This document shows positions 18,333 through 28,530 of a stretch of 64,000 nt of DNA, piece by piece; the first letter of the stretch is position 1, and each line of letters opens with the position of its first letter. The DNA comes from JAXMAR01 sp046350295. GTDB taxonomy: Bacteria; Planctomycetota; Planctomycetia; Gemmatales; Gemmataceae. The translations under genes were made by a program, and so were the position numbers. The stretch spans positions 62,001 through 126,000 of the forward strand of contig JAXMAR010000016.1 in assembly GCA_046350295.1 (NCBI GenBank). The letters run 5' to 3'. Under the pieces are notes generated by a model. It ran no database searches. It was not told the DNA's origin and saw only the letters and a list, made by a program, of their open reading frames with translations.

Positions 18333-21095
18333 CTACCACTCGATGTCTTGCACGATCTCCGCCTTGCCCTCCTTGAGGACGACCGGGACGATCAACTCCA
18401 TCTTCCCGCCCGGGGCCGCTCGGACTCTCGGCTCGGCGCCGCTGATGCGCATGCGATAGGTTCCCACGCTGAACCAGCCGTCCTTCTGCGCCTCGATCTT
18501 GCTGTCCGCGGCGGCACGGAAGTAGAGGTCGGTTGGCGCCTTCTCTCCTGATACGGTCAGGACGCGGTGGAAGGTCGGCAGTCCGCTCTTGCCCAGGACA
18601 GGGTTGGGGAAGTCCGTCACCTTCAAGCCATCCACTTCGTAATGGAACGTCGGCCGGCTGTCCTTGCTCAGGTGGTAGCCCTTGAAGCGCTGGCCCATTT
18701 CCTTGGCGGACTTGCCGGGCCAGGGGCTGTCGGCTTTTTCCAGGCGGGCGAAGCTGGCGCCGGGGGGCATGTGGAGGATGTTTTCGCCGAGGGGCGGCTC
18801 GTAGCCGACGCCGCGGTCGGTCCAGTGGCGGGCGGCGTCGATGAAGGCGCCTTGCCAGATCATGGCGAGGCGGATGTCGTTGGCGTCGAAGGCGAGGCTG
18901 GCGTGCTCGGGATAGCCGACGCCGATGGCGCGCGGCCCGGCGCCCTGGATGAAGTTGCGGTAGATGATCGCTTCGGTCTCGGGGATCAGCGGGATGAACT
19001 GCTTCTTGAGACCGAGCGGCATCTGGGCGAGCTTGCCGTCCGCGAGGTAGACGTAGATCGCCTCGATCTGCTTGTCGGTGTCGCCGCCGAGGACCTTGGG
19101 CAGAAGGGTTTTGCCCTTGGGCCACATCTCGGGCATGCGCGTGCCGGGCCGCAGCTTCATCGGATGGAGCATGTAGGCGTGGAACCATTCGCGCGTGACG
19201 CGCTTGGGCATGATGGTCATGTCGATGCCCTGCACACCCTCGGCTTTCGTGCCGTTGAACGTGTGGCACTTGATGCACCCGAGCATGAGACTGCCGACCA
19301 TCTTCCGCGCCTCGGCTTTCACCTGCACGGGGGCGAGGCCGAACGAGACGGCGGGGACCGGCTCGAGCTTGTCCAGCTCGGCGAAGGCCTCCATGAGATG
19401 GCCGACGTTTTCCAGGCCGTACTTCGGCATGTGCGTGTTCATGTAGGGGCGGTCGTGGGCGCCGTCGGCGAGGATCTGCTTGAGGTACGCGGTCTGGAGC
19501 TTGGCGCCGACACCGGTGAGGGGGGGCGGGATGCGGGCTTCGTCCCCCATCTCGGGCTGCGTGGTGGTGAAGGTGGCGTTCCAGGTTTCCTCGGGGCCGC
19601 CGACTTTGTTGCGCTCGTGGCAGGCGTAGCAGTTGAAGGTGACCATCGTGCGGTGGATTTTTTCGGCGGCGCTGAGCTTGGTCTCGCCGGGCTTAGTCGC
19701 GATGGCCGCGGCGATGTCGCTCTTCGCCTTGGCGGGCAGGTTATAGTGGGGCGATTTTGCGGGCGCGACCGCGAGGCAGCCTTCGCCGGCACGCAGCTTA
19801 TCGAACGCTGTCGCGGTCAACTTCGATTCGATCGCCTTGCCGCCTTCCTTCATCTGATGACAGCTCGCGCAGCCGAGGGAGGCGAAGAGGTCGCGTCCTT
19901 TCGTGACAAGGGCGGCGTCGATCTCGAAATCCCCCTTCTCTTTTTCCTTGGTCTTGACGACCTCCGTCTTCTCGGTCGCCTGGATGTGGCCGTTCACGCT
20001 CTGCTTGGGCACCCCGGGCCCCTGGAACTCGACCCTCAGTTCGGCGCCGCCGCCGGCGTTGAAAAACGTGACGACGATCGGGTGCAGGCCGGCTTTGAGC
20101 GCGACGGAGCCGCTTGTCGTTTGCGGGGCATGGACGCCGTCGTTGTTGACGACGAGCTTGCCGTCGACGAAGACCTTGCTGCCGTCGTCGCTGGTGCTCC
20201 AGAACTGGTAGTCGCCGTCCTTGTTCACCTTGAGGATGCCCTCGAACTTGAAGCCCATGTCGTTGAGGCGGAGGGCGAGGCTGATGTCGAGGGCGGGGCC
20301 GATGCCCGAGATCTTCGGCTTGAGCTTGTCGAAATTGGGGAGCTTGTTCCAGGCGCCTTCGTAATAGCTGAACTTCATGTTCGCGGAGGCGAGGTTGAGG
20401 CCGATGGACTGGAGGAGATAGCCGGCGACCTCGCGCGCCTCCTTGGAGTTCAAAAGGCCCGGCATACGGGCGGAGGGGCGGACGCCGTGCGGGTTCTCGA
20501 GGAAGTCGGTGAGACTGGCGAGGGTGTACTTGGCGGCGAGATCGCCCAAGTCGATGGAGGTCTCGCTGATCTTCTGCTGGGCGCCCTTGTCGTCGCGCGT
20601 GCCGTGGCAGGCGACGCAGCCGATCGTCTGGTAGACCATCTTGCCGGTCGCCACGTCCTTGGGCGTGGGCCGGTCGACGCGTGGCTTGCCGGTGGAGGCG
20701 AGGAAGTGGGCGAGCGCCTCGGCGGCGGCTTCACGCTCGGCGGCGGGGAGGGCGGCGAGGACGTTGGGCATCAGCGAATGCGGCTTCGCGGCCTGCGGAT
20801 CGAGGAGGAATCTCTTGAAGTAGCCGCGCTTGACGCGCGTGCCGACGGCGTCGAGGATCGGGGCCTGCTTGATGGAGAGGGACGCGGTGACATCGGGCGA
20901 GGCGGCGTGGCATTTGACGCACCCAAGCTCGCCAAGGAGCATTTGCCCGGCGCGGACGGCGTCCGCGGGGTCCTTCGAATCGAGATAGAAGCGGTTGTAG
21001 CCGGGGAGGAACGGCGGCGCGGACTTTTCACCGGCGGACAGGGCATGGGGCAAGAAGAGAAGCGCGAGGGCGGGCGAGAGACGCGAAAGAGCCAT
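18333..21095 (-). CDS. Secreted pentahaem cytochrome c with PA14 domain
   Basis: This 920-residue protein begins with a signal peptide (SPALALLFLPHALSAG). Five CxxCH haem sites are present: CVKCH (59-63), CVACH (160-164), CASCH (409-413), CYACH (489-493) and CIKCH (607-611). A PA14-like carbohydrate-binding domain lies at about 245-365 between haems 2 and 3 (KVNKDGDYQFWSTSDDGSKV). The C-terminal 250 residues lack haem and look beta-rich. PVC bacteria use such proteins in periplasmic electron transfer, possibly coupled to polysaccharide oxidation. The gene is intact, convergent with the ASCH-TPR gene and on the same strand as the propeller protein at 14577-16085. Confidence 0.85.
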   Translation of the reverse strand: MALSRLSPALALLFLPHALSAGEKSAPPFLPGYNRFYLDSKDPADAVRAGQMLLGELGCVKCHAASPDVTASLSIKQAPILDAVGTRVKRGYFKRFLLDPQAAKPHSLMPNVLAALPAAEREAAAEALAHFLASTGKPRVDRPTPKDVATGKMVYQTIGCVACHGTRDDKGAQQKISETSIDLGDLAAKYTLASLTDFLENPHGVRPSARMPGLLNSKEAREVAGYLLQSIGLNLASANMKFSYYEGAWNKLPNFDKLKPKISGIGPALDISLALRLNDMGFKFEGILKVNKDGDYQFWSTSDDGSKVFVDGKLVVNNDGVHAPQTTSGSVALKAGLHPIVVTFFNAGGGAELRVEFQGPGVPKQSVNGHIQATEKTEVVKTKEKEKGDFEIDAALVTKGRDLFASLGCASCHQMKEGGKAIESKLTATAFDKLRAGEGCLAVAPAKSPHYNLPAKAKSDIAAAIATKPGETKLSAAEKIHRTMVTFNCYACHERNKVGGPEETWNATFTTTQPEMGDEARIPPPLTGVGAKLQTAYLKQILADGAHDRPYMNTHMPKYGLENVGHLMEAFAELDKLEPVPAVSFGLAPVQVKAEARKMVGSLMLGCIKCHTFNGTKAEGVQGIDMTIMPKRVTREWFHAYMLHPMKLRPGTRMPEMWPKGKTLLPKVLGGDTDKQIEAIYVYLADGKLAQMPLGLKKQFIPLIPETEAIIYRNFIQGAGPRAIGVGYPEHASLAFDANDIRLAMIWQGAFIDAARHWTDRGVGYEPPLGENILHMPPGASFARLEKADSPWPGKSAKEMGQRFKGYHLSKDSRPTFHYEVDGLKVTDFPNPVLGKSGLPTFHRVLTVSGEKAPTDLYFRAAADSKIEAQKDGWFSVGTYRMRISGAEPRVRAAPGGKMELIVPVVLKEGKAEIVQDIEW

Positions 21096-21330
21096 CGACC
21101 GAATCTCCAGGCGAAAGACGAGGCGGACGAAGCGCCTGCGATGGAAAAGTCAGCGAGGTAGGAACAAAGTCGAATGATAGAGGGGAGAGGCGGTGGTCGC
21201 AAGGGCTTCCCTCCGACGCAGAACCGCGGATGGATTGCGCGGCGCGCTTTCCAGTCTTGCCCCCCCAGGCTTGACGCCCCGGATTCGTTGCGCGGCGCTT
21301 GCGAGGTTCTGTGGGTTCTGTGCCCCCACC

Positions 21331-21908
21331 TCAGGAATCGATGGCTCGCGTCGCCCCAAAACTCCCTTGCTCCGGATGGTAAACCACCGACAGACCGTGT
21401 TCCGCTTCGATGCCGAAGATGGTGTCGAAGTGAAAGGCGATATTGGCGTAGGCGTCAACAGGCCGCGCCCGACCTCGAAGCAGGAGCAGCGCACCGCCGG
21501 CTTGAGGTCCTCCGGCGTTTTGTACTCCGGCCCGACCAGTCGCGCCAGCCAGCCCCAGAGGCGAGACCCGCGGCGTTCGTTGAGCCAGCGTAGTATACCG
21601 CCTTTCTGGCCGCAGGCGTCGACGAGCGCGGTCATGACCGCGCGGCAAACGTCCGCTTCGTGCTCCAGCAAGTGACGAAAGGCGTTGGCCTGCTGCTCTG
21701 TCGGGCCTGCATGCTCGCTGTCATGAACGGTGAACGCGAATTGGCCGCGTGCGAACTCCGGAGGCGGATCATCCAAGGCGGCGAGGTCGGGCCCCGGCTT
21801 GCCGTATTCGGCGAAAACGGGCAGAGAACACGTGCCGGTCCAGGCTTCGTCTTCCTCGCTGTAGGCGATCTCGCCGAAGACGTCGTGACGCATGGCGTTT
21901 GCACCCAT
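21331..21908 (-). CDS. DUF6985-like protein, one frameshift
   Basis: The protein reads MRHDVFGEIAYSEEDEAWTG, then RGQFAFTVHDSEHAGPTEQQ, then an helical middle and PEYKTPEDLKPAVRCSCFEV. Near 21460 the frame changes and continues as ANIAFHFDTIFGIEAEHGLS with the end HPEQGSFGATRAIDS. That order (beta sheet, helical middle, a Cys-Ser segment, a final FHFD-containing sheet) fits the DUF6985 family, whose function is unknown. The start may be 21908 or the next Met at 21893. It follows surE by eight bases on the same strand. Confidence 0.6.
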
Positions 21909-21916
21909 TGGTCTTT

Positions 21917-22693
21917 TCAAGCCCCGAAATCCAGACGCCAGGACCTCATTTCTTCCAGGCGCTCGGCATGGGTCAGGTTGAACTGAAGCGGCGTGATCGT
22001 GATGTAACCTTCGGCGAGCAGCGTGACATCGGTGTCCGGATGGGGATCCGGGCAGTGATAATCGATCCCGCTCCAGAAGTAGACGCGGCCGCGCGGGTCG
22101 ACACGGCGGTCGTAACCTTCCTGATAGGGAGCGATGTTCTGCGGGGCGACGCGGATGCCGCGCACCGGGCCTTTCTCCAGGCTTGGAATGTTGATGTTGA
22201 AGAGGGAGCCGGGCGCGATCGTCTGCCGCAGCAGTTGCTCGATCGCCTGCCGGGCGTAGGCGGCGGCGCGGGGATAGTCGAGCGGCTTTGGCTTCGTGTA
22301 CTCCAGCGAGATCGCGATGCTGGTCTTCTGGAAGAACGCCGCCTCGATGGCGGCCGCCACCGTCCCCGAATAGAGCACGTTGATCCCCGCGTTCGAGCCG
22401 GCGTTGAGCCCGCTGACCACCAGGTCGGGCGGATCGTCCCTGAGCAATTCGAGGAGAGCGAGCTTGACGCAATCCGCCGGCCGACCTTCGACGGCCCAGC
22501 CGATGGGGTTCTGCTGCTCGTCGACGACTTCCTGAGTGACGAGCGGGTGCAGCAGCGTGATGGAGTGACCGACGCCGCTCTGCTCCGCGGCGGGCGCGAC
22601 GACGATCACCTGCCCGAGTTTGAGTAACTCCTTGCGCAGCGCTTGCAGGCCGGGGGCATAAACGCCATCGTCGTTGGTCAGGAGAATCCGCAT
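21917..22693 (-). CDS. surE: 5'/3'-nucleotidase SurE
   Basis: The protein starts MRILLTNDDGVYAPGLQALR, the invariant SurE N-terminus with the metal-binding ND-D pair (D8, D9) at the start; an AGGA eight bases upstream of 22693 favours this Met over the one two codons earlier. Further family hallmarks are the SGVGHSITL segment and VVSGLNAGSNAGINVLYSGT, which carries the metal-binding Asn. It hydrolyses nucleoside monophosphates. The gene is complete and probably forms a two-gene unit with the DUF6985-like gene. Confidence 0.95.
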   Translation of the reverse strand: MRILLTNDDGVYAPGLQALRKELLKLGQVIVVAPAAEQSGVGHSITLLHPLVTQEVVDEQQNPIGWAVEGRPADCVKLALLELLRDDPPDLVVSGLNAGSNAGINVLYSGTVAAAIEAAFFQKTSIAISLEYTKPKPLDYPRAAAYARQAIEQLLRQTIAPGSLFNINIPSLEKGPVRGIRVAPQNIAPYQEGYDRRVDPRGRVYFWSGIDYHCPDPHPDTDVTLLAEGYITITPLQFNLTHAERLEEMRSWRLDFGA

Positions 22694-22837
22694 CGCCATC
22701 GTCCTCGTGGGCACAGGTTACCCTTATGGAAGGACGAAACGGCGACGACCCGCCCGCGGGTCGGCGGGACGTCGGGTGCGGGTCGTCTTTGACCCTTGAT
22801 TCCCACCCGGCGTCCTTGCATACTGAAGAAAGCACGC

Positions 22838-22923
22838 GCCGGAGTGGCGGAATTGGCAGACGCGCCAGGTTGAGGGCCTGGTTTCCTTTATTGGAAGTGC
22901 AGGTTCGATCCCTGTCTCCGGCA
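22838..22923 (+). tRNA. tRNA-Leu (anticodon GAG)
   Basis: An 86-nt cloverleaf starts GCCGGAGTGGCGGAATTGGC. The acceptor stem GCCGGAG pairs with CTCCGGC, with discriminator A at 22923. The anticodon stem CCAGG/CCTGG holds loop TTGAGGG, giving GAG. A long variable arm (about TTTCCTTTATTGGAAGT) and T-loop GGTTCGATCC are typical of tRNA-Leu. CCA is not encoded. A strong terminator follows. Confidence 0.96.
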
Positions 22924-22934
22924 CTGTTCAGCAC

Positions 22935-22970
22935 AAGGGTTTACGTCGAAGCGACGTAAACCCTTCTTTT
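22935..22970 (+). terminator. Intrinsic terminator of tRNA-Leu
   Basis: The 14-bp perfect stem AAGGGTTTACGTCG (22935-22948) / CGACGTAAACCCTT (22952-22965) has a 3-nt loop and is followed by CTTTTG. Confidence 0.88.
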
Positions 22971-23478
22971 GTTTCAAGACCTCCTTTGGGAAGGTCCCGG
23001 GTTTAGTCCTGGTTTTGCACCGCTGGATTACGAGCCGCTCCTCACCAACCATGCTGGGAGGGGCTCTATGGCAACTCGCCGTCCATCCGGCATAACCTCT
23101 CCCTACACGCCGCTGGCTTGCTCATCTCGAAATCGGACACGCCCCTCATGGCGGCATCCGAGATGCGCCAGGGCAAGGCGTGTAGGCTTGAACCCTTCCG
23201 CAAGGAGGTGGACAAAGCAAACGTGCCGCCGGGCGTGAAGGACAAGAGAGCCGGTCACTCCCGCGCCACCAGCGAGAGCCGTGACCGGCCTGGAGGTCGC
23301 GTCTAGCGCGAAGAGGGGTTGGAGACGTTATCGGAAAATGAGAAATCCGACAAAACCGGCCAAAAAACCGATAACGAAATCCGACAAATCGAGGGGTTTG
23401 GCGAACGCGCCGGAAATGAACATCGACGCAAAATTAACGGAAAAGGCCGGTTAAGACGAATCCTAGCCGGCCTTCAAG
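22971..23478. other. 508 bp between the two tRNA genes without a convincing gene
   Basis: Short frames exist but have no recognisable domain and no good ribosome-binding site. The right part (23325-23400) is AT-richer and structured: CGTTATCGG (23328-23336) and CCGATAACG (23368-23376) are inverted copies, and AAATCCGACAAA occurs directly repeated at 23343-23354 and 23378-23389. This may be a regulatory or replication-related site, but there is no direct evidence. Confidence 0.55.
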
Positions 23479-23565
23479 CGGAGAGGGAGGGATTCGAACC
23501 CTCGGTACGGTTGCCCGCACACCGGTTTTCGAGACCGGCCCGATCGGCCGCTCTGGCACCTCTCC
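23479..23565 (-). tRNA. tRNA-Ser (anticodon CGA)
   Basis: An 87-nt class II tRNA on the minus strand. Acceptor GGAGAGG pairs with CCTCTCC, discriminator G. The anticodon stem CCGGT/ACCGG encloses CTCGAAA, giving CGA. A long variable arm (about GTGCGGGCAACCGTACC) and T-arm GAGGGTTCGAATCCCTC are as expected for tRNA-Ser. It lies about 210 bp downstream of dnaA on the same strand. Confidence 0.95.
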
Positions 23566-23627
23566 GAATCATCCATATTAGAGGCGCGGGTTGGAATGGT
23601 CCAGGGACTTCGGCGGGCGCGAACGTG

Positions 23628-23704
23628 CGAGCGTGCAGGGTGAGCCCCCTGATGACTCCCCACCAGCGACTCCCTCCTGGAATGGGGCTCACCCTTCACG
23701 CTCG
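23628..23704. repeat. REP-like inverted repeat downstream of dnaA
   Basis: The arms 23628-23648 and 23684-23704 (core GGGTGAGCCCC / GGGGCTCACCC with flanking CGAGCGTG / CACGCTCG) are complementary with one mismatch over 21 bp. The loop is 35 nt and contains short GGAG-like repeats. It lies between dnaA and tRNA-Ser. Confidence 0.8.
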
Positions 23705-23778
23705 GCGTCAGGTTGGACGCCCGAATCTTGTTCCTGCCGGAACAGCGATAACACCAACAAGGGGCTTTCATTCGACCA

Positions 23779-25184
23779 TCAGTGTTGCCTGAGCGCGTGT
23801 TCGGCGCGTTGCACGGCGTCGCGGACGCGGAGGCGGCGCTGGCCCAGATGGATCTCGCCGTCCTCCTCGAGCCATTGCCGCACCTTCTTCTCGCCGGCGA
23901 CGGCGGTGCTGTGGTTGCGGCCGCCGAAGCGTTCGCCGATATCGGTGTACGTCGCGCCGGTGTGCTTGCGGGCCAGGTACATGGCGAGCATGCGCGGATG
24001 ACTGATCTTCCAGCCGCGTTGCTTGCTTTGCAAGGCGCCCTTCTCCAGGCCGAGGACATGGCAGACGGCGCGGTCGACGTCGTCAAGCTGCACGAGGCGG
24101 ACGTTGTGCCGCAGCACCTCGCCGAGCATCTCGTGCGCCAGGGCGGCGTCGATGGGCCGGCCCGTGACGCGGCTGATGTGGAAGAGGCTGAAGAGCGCCC
24201 CTTCCAGTTCGCGGACGTTGCCGCGCAGGCGCTCGGCCAGAAGCTGGATGACGGGGGCCGGCAAGGGCTGGCGGCCGGGCTGGCACGCTTTCGTTTCGAT
24301 GAGCAGGCGTCGGGTGTCGGCGTCGGGGGCCTGCAAGCCGAAGACGGCGCCGCCGTGGAGGCGGTCGAGCAGCTCGGGCATGAGGCGGTCGGCGAGGCGC
24401 GGGTGACAATCCGTTGTCACGACGACCTGGGCGCCCTCGGCGAGGAGGGCGTCGAACGTGTGCAGGAACTCCTCCTGGGTGGCGGCCTTCTTCGCCAGGA
24501 AGTGGAGGTCGTCGAGCAGCAGCGCGTCGCAGTCGCGGAACTGGCGGCGGAACGAGGAGAGCTTCCCCTGGTGCATGGAAGCGAGGAAACGGTTCGTGAA
24601 CTCCTCGGCCGAGAGGAACAGCACGCGCAGCTGCGGATGCTGTTCGCGCAGGGCCGTGTGAACGCCTTCGAGCAAATGAGTCTTGCCCGTGCCGACGGGG
24701 CCGTGCAGGACCAGAGGATTGGCTTCCCGCGCGGGCTGAGCGGCGACGGCCTGGGCCGAGGCGTGGGCCACCTGGATTGCAGGGGCCGACGACGAACTCC
24801 TCCAGGCGCCGCCACCGGCGTGCGGCGGCGTGCGCGGCGGCGGGCGGAACGAACCGCGGCGGCCGCGGGGCGGCGTTCCGCGCGCGACTGCCGCTTCTCC
24901 TCTTCCTGCTTTTGCCGGGCCTTCTGAAACAGCTCCGGTCGATGACCCAGCGGAGCGCGGTGGGCCGGCCGAGGAGCGGCGGCGGCCTCGCTGCAGCGGG
25001 CCGGCATACTGTTTTTTCAGAATAATCCTGGTACATCAGTTGGGCACGCCGACCACGAGTTGATCGTCCTGCCAGGTGAACTTGGTTTTTCCGTCAAACC
25101 AAAGCTGATAGCTGCGGCGAGCCGATCGCTTGGGCACAGGGCTTTCCAGCGCCGCTTACCGCCTTCGTCCGTGAACGTCGTCAA
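23779..25184 (-). CDS. dnaA: Chromosomal replication initiator DnaA, N-terminal part frameshifted
   Basis: From about 24770 to the stop the frame is clean. It contains Walker A GPVGTGKTHLL, Walker B LLLDDLHFL, an ATPase core ending NVRELEGALFSL, and domain IV with the DNA-binding signature TYTDIGERFGGRNHSTAVAG. Reading other frames upstream recovers WRRLEEFVVGPCN (start of domain III) and a domain I segment SYQLWFDGKTKFTWQDDQLV with VGVPN, then MYQDYSEK. At least four breaks are needed: near 25100, 25045, in a six-base A/T run near 25018, and near 24775. The start is uncertain; a TTG at 25184 (AGGG upstream, MTTFTDEGGKRRW) gives domain I a natural beginning, and a GTG at 25265 is possible. 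The gene binds origin DnaA boxes to start replication. Confidence 0.85.
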
Positions 25185-25684
25185 GTCAACCCTACGCGCA
25201 GTCTTGCGCTTGCCCCAGCACGGCCAAGAGAGTACGGCCAACCCGCATGCCGAGCGGCCAATCACATTGGATGAGGGGCAATTCTAGAAGCGGCGCCCCG
25301 CCGGCGCCAAGCGTTTTCTTGTCCGCGCTGGCCACACATTTTTTTCACCGGTTCCTCGCTCGACTTTTACCGGGGTTTTGCCCGCACAGGAAAGAATCCT
25401 CCTGAAAACTTTTCCCGGCCCTTGGTGGATAACGTGTCGATGGAGCGGAACCCGCGCCAGCTGCGAGGGGGCTCTTCAGCTGAACGATGGAAACCGGGCG
25501 GAACGCCGAAGAGCCAAGGGGCCAAAGGAGTAAGCGGACGGCGCCCGCGGCGGAAGAGCGGCAACTGAACGGGAGCGAGGGTTCCGCGCTGACCGGAAAA
25601 TCCAGTTGGGAGTTTGCGCGCCGCGCCGCTAAAATACTGCTTTGCTCCTACCCGATCGATTGAGGCCCCGCAGGAGATCCCACC
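25185..25684. promoter_or_regulatory. Divergent intergenic region between dnaA and the Gfo/Idh/MocA gene
   Basis: The 500 bp hold no convincing gene. They must carry the promoters of both flanking genes. One near-DnaA-box, GGTGGATAA at 25424-25432 (reverse TTATCCACC, one mismatch to the strict box), is present, and T-runs occur at 25318-25345. This is insufficient to claim an origin. Confidence 0.35.
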
Positions 25685-26989
<1,305 letters not shown>

Positions 26990-27022
26990 CTTTGAAGAAG
27001 ATGTCAGAGGCAAGCGCAGACG

Positions 27023-27046
27023 GAGCCGACGCTTGCGCGTCGGCTC
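27023..27046. repeat. Short GC-rich hairpin downstream of the oxidoreductase gene
   Basis: The arms GAGCCGACGC (27023-27032) and GCGTCGGCTC (27037-27046) are a perfect 10-bp inverted repeat with loop TTGC. An outer pair CAGAGGC (27005-27011) / GCCTCTG (27066-27072) brackets it. It may stop transcription or be a REP-like element. Confidence 0.65.
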
Positions 27047-27086
27047 TGGTCTTGATGTTCCATTCGCCTCTGTTTGATGATCCACG

Positions 27087-28216
27087 ATGATTTACCTCGA
27101 TAATGCCGCGACGAGCTTTCCCAAGCCGGAGGCTGTCTATCGCGCGATGGACGCTTTCGCCCGCTCCCACCTCGCCAATCCCGGGCGGGCCGGGCACAAG
27201 ATGGCGCTCGCGGCCGAGCGCCCTCGACGATTGCCGCCATCTGCTCAACCAGCTTTTCCACGGCGAGGCCGAGCCGCCGCCACCCTCAACTGCACCGACG
27301 CGCTCAACATGGCCTTCAAGGGCGTGCTCCGCGAGGGGGACCACGTCGTCACGACCGACCTCGAGCACAACAGCGTCAGCCGGCCGCTGCGGGCGATGGA
27401 ATTGGCCGGCAAGATCGGCTCGACGGCCAAGGCGTGGACGGCGGCACCATCGATCCCGCCGCCATCAAGAAGGCGCTCACGCCCAAGACGCGCATGATCG
27501 CCCTCACGCATGCCAGCAACGTCCTCGGCACCATCCAGCCGGTCGCCGAAGCCGGCCGCATCGCCCGCCAGCACGACGCCCTCCTCCTCGTCGACGCCGC
27601 CCAGACCGCCGGCGCCGTCCCCATCGACATCGAGGCGATGCACATCGACCTTCTCGCCTTCCCCGGCCACAAGTCGCTGTTCGGCCCGACCGGCACCGGC
27701 GCCCTCTACGTCGGCAGCCGCGCCAAGGTCGGCCCGTGGCGCGAAGGCGGCACCGGCGGCGACTCCGCCAGCGAAACCCAGCCCAAGGAGTTCCCGTACT
27801 TCCTCGAAGGCGGGACCCCCAACGTCCTCGGCGTCGCCGGCCTCACCGCCGGCATTCGTTACGTGGTGGATGAAGGCGTCGACAACATCCGCCGCCACGA
27901 AGTCGAGCTGACCGAGCGGCTCTGGGAAAAGCTCCTCGAGCTGGAAGACATCCACATCCTCGGCCACCGCGACATGAACCGCCGCGTCGGCACCCTCAGC
28001 TTCCACACCCCGACCCTCGCCGCCGCCGAGCTGGGCGGCATCCTCGACCAGGCCTTCGACATCGCGATACGGCCGGGGCTGCACTGTGCTCCGTACATTC
28101 ACAAGAGCGTCGGCTCGTTTCCGGACGGGGCGGTGCGCGTGAGCACGGGGCCGTTCAATACGGCGGCGGATATCGACACGCTGGCGCAGGCGTTGGGGGA
28201 TATTTTGGAGATGTAG
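27087..28216 (+). CDS. Class V aminotransferase / cysteine desulfurase-like enzyme (frameshifted)
   Basis: The start MIYLDNAATSFPKPEAVYRA is typical of NifS/SufS-like enzymes. The PLP lysine lies in FPGHKSLFGPTGTGALYVGS (K in HKS). TLNCTDALNMAFKGVLREGD and HVVTTDLEHNSVSRPL precede it, with THASNVLGTIQPVAEAGRIA and LVDAAQTAGAVPIDIE between; the latter holds the Asp that pairs with the PLP nitrogen. The C-terminal domain is complete to LAQALGDILEM. Two breaks, at about 27215-27280 and about 27435, interrupt the frame; residues on either side are otherwise continuous. Substrate is probably cysteine or selenocysteine, but class V relatives vary. The gene stands alone, downstream of the oxidoreductase. 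Confidence 0.85.
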
Positions 28217-28260
28217 AGGGCCGGCTTCCGATCACGCGCTGATGGGACAGTGGAAGACCA

Positions 28261-28530
28261 CTACGCGGCTCCATCACGTATTGCAAGATACTGGTCCAAG
28301 ACGGGTTCCATCGGCAGTGGATGGCGCGCGACATTGCAGGCGACGTCGAACGGTTCATTGTGAAAGAAGAGCTCGATCTCCTCAATCGGGGATGCGTCAA
28401 TCGCGGCTCGCAACTCATGCAATCTCTCGAGCACAGAGCTGGTAGCGTGATGGAACTTCCGTAGGCACTCTCTGACGACGCGCCAGAAATGCTCCTGGGC
28501 TTCCCGAGAAATGACGTTCGAGGTCTTCAT
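28261..28530 (-). CDS. Small helical partner of the DUF3990 protein (antitoxin-like position)
   Basis: The start MKTSNVISREAQEHFWRVVR overlaps the stop of the DUF3990 gene by an ATGA. This 89-residue protein is mainly helical and acidic, with SSVLERLHELRAAIDASPIE and FFHNEPFDVACNVARHPLPM. No family is recognised. Coupled translation and the small size suggest an antitoxin or regulator of the upstream gene; this is inference. GC content looks clearly below the window average. Confidence 0.62.
   Translation of the reverse strand: MKTSNVISREAQEHFWRVVRECLRKFHHATSSVLERLHELRAAIDASPIEEIELFFHNEPFDVACNVARHPLPMEPVLDQYLAIRDGAA

Noticed and set aside
18567..21161. 864-residue plus-strand frame opposite the pentahaem cytochrome
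   Set aside because: It is antisense to a gene with five CxxCH motifs and a signal peptide, has Gly/Ala/Val/Asp-rich low-complexity composition and no domain. High GC commonly opens such frames.
23118..23306. 62-residue plus-strand frame between the tRNA genes
   Set aside because: No ribosome-binding site, no recognisable domain, and the frame overlaps structured DNA.
22838..23478. tRNA-Leu as an integration site with an adjacent integrated element
   Set aside because: No integrase, no direct repeat of the tRNA 3' end, and a normal terminator follows directly.
25424..25432. Single near-DnaA box upstream of dnaA as proof of oriC
   Set aside because: One imperfect box, no cluster, no clear AT-rich unwinding element, and no dnaN, parAB or gidA nearby. 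It stays a possibility only.
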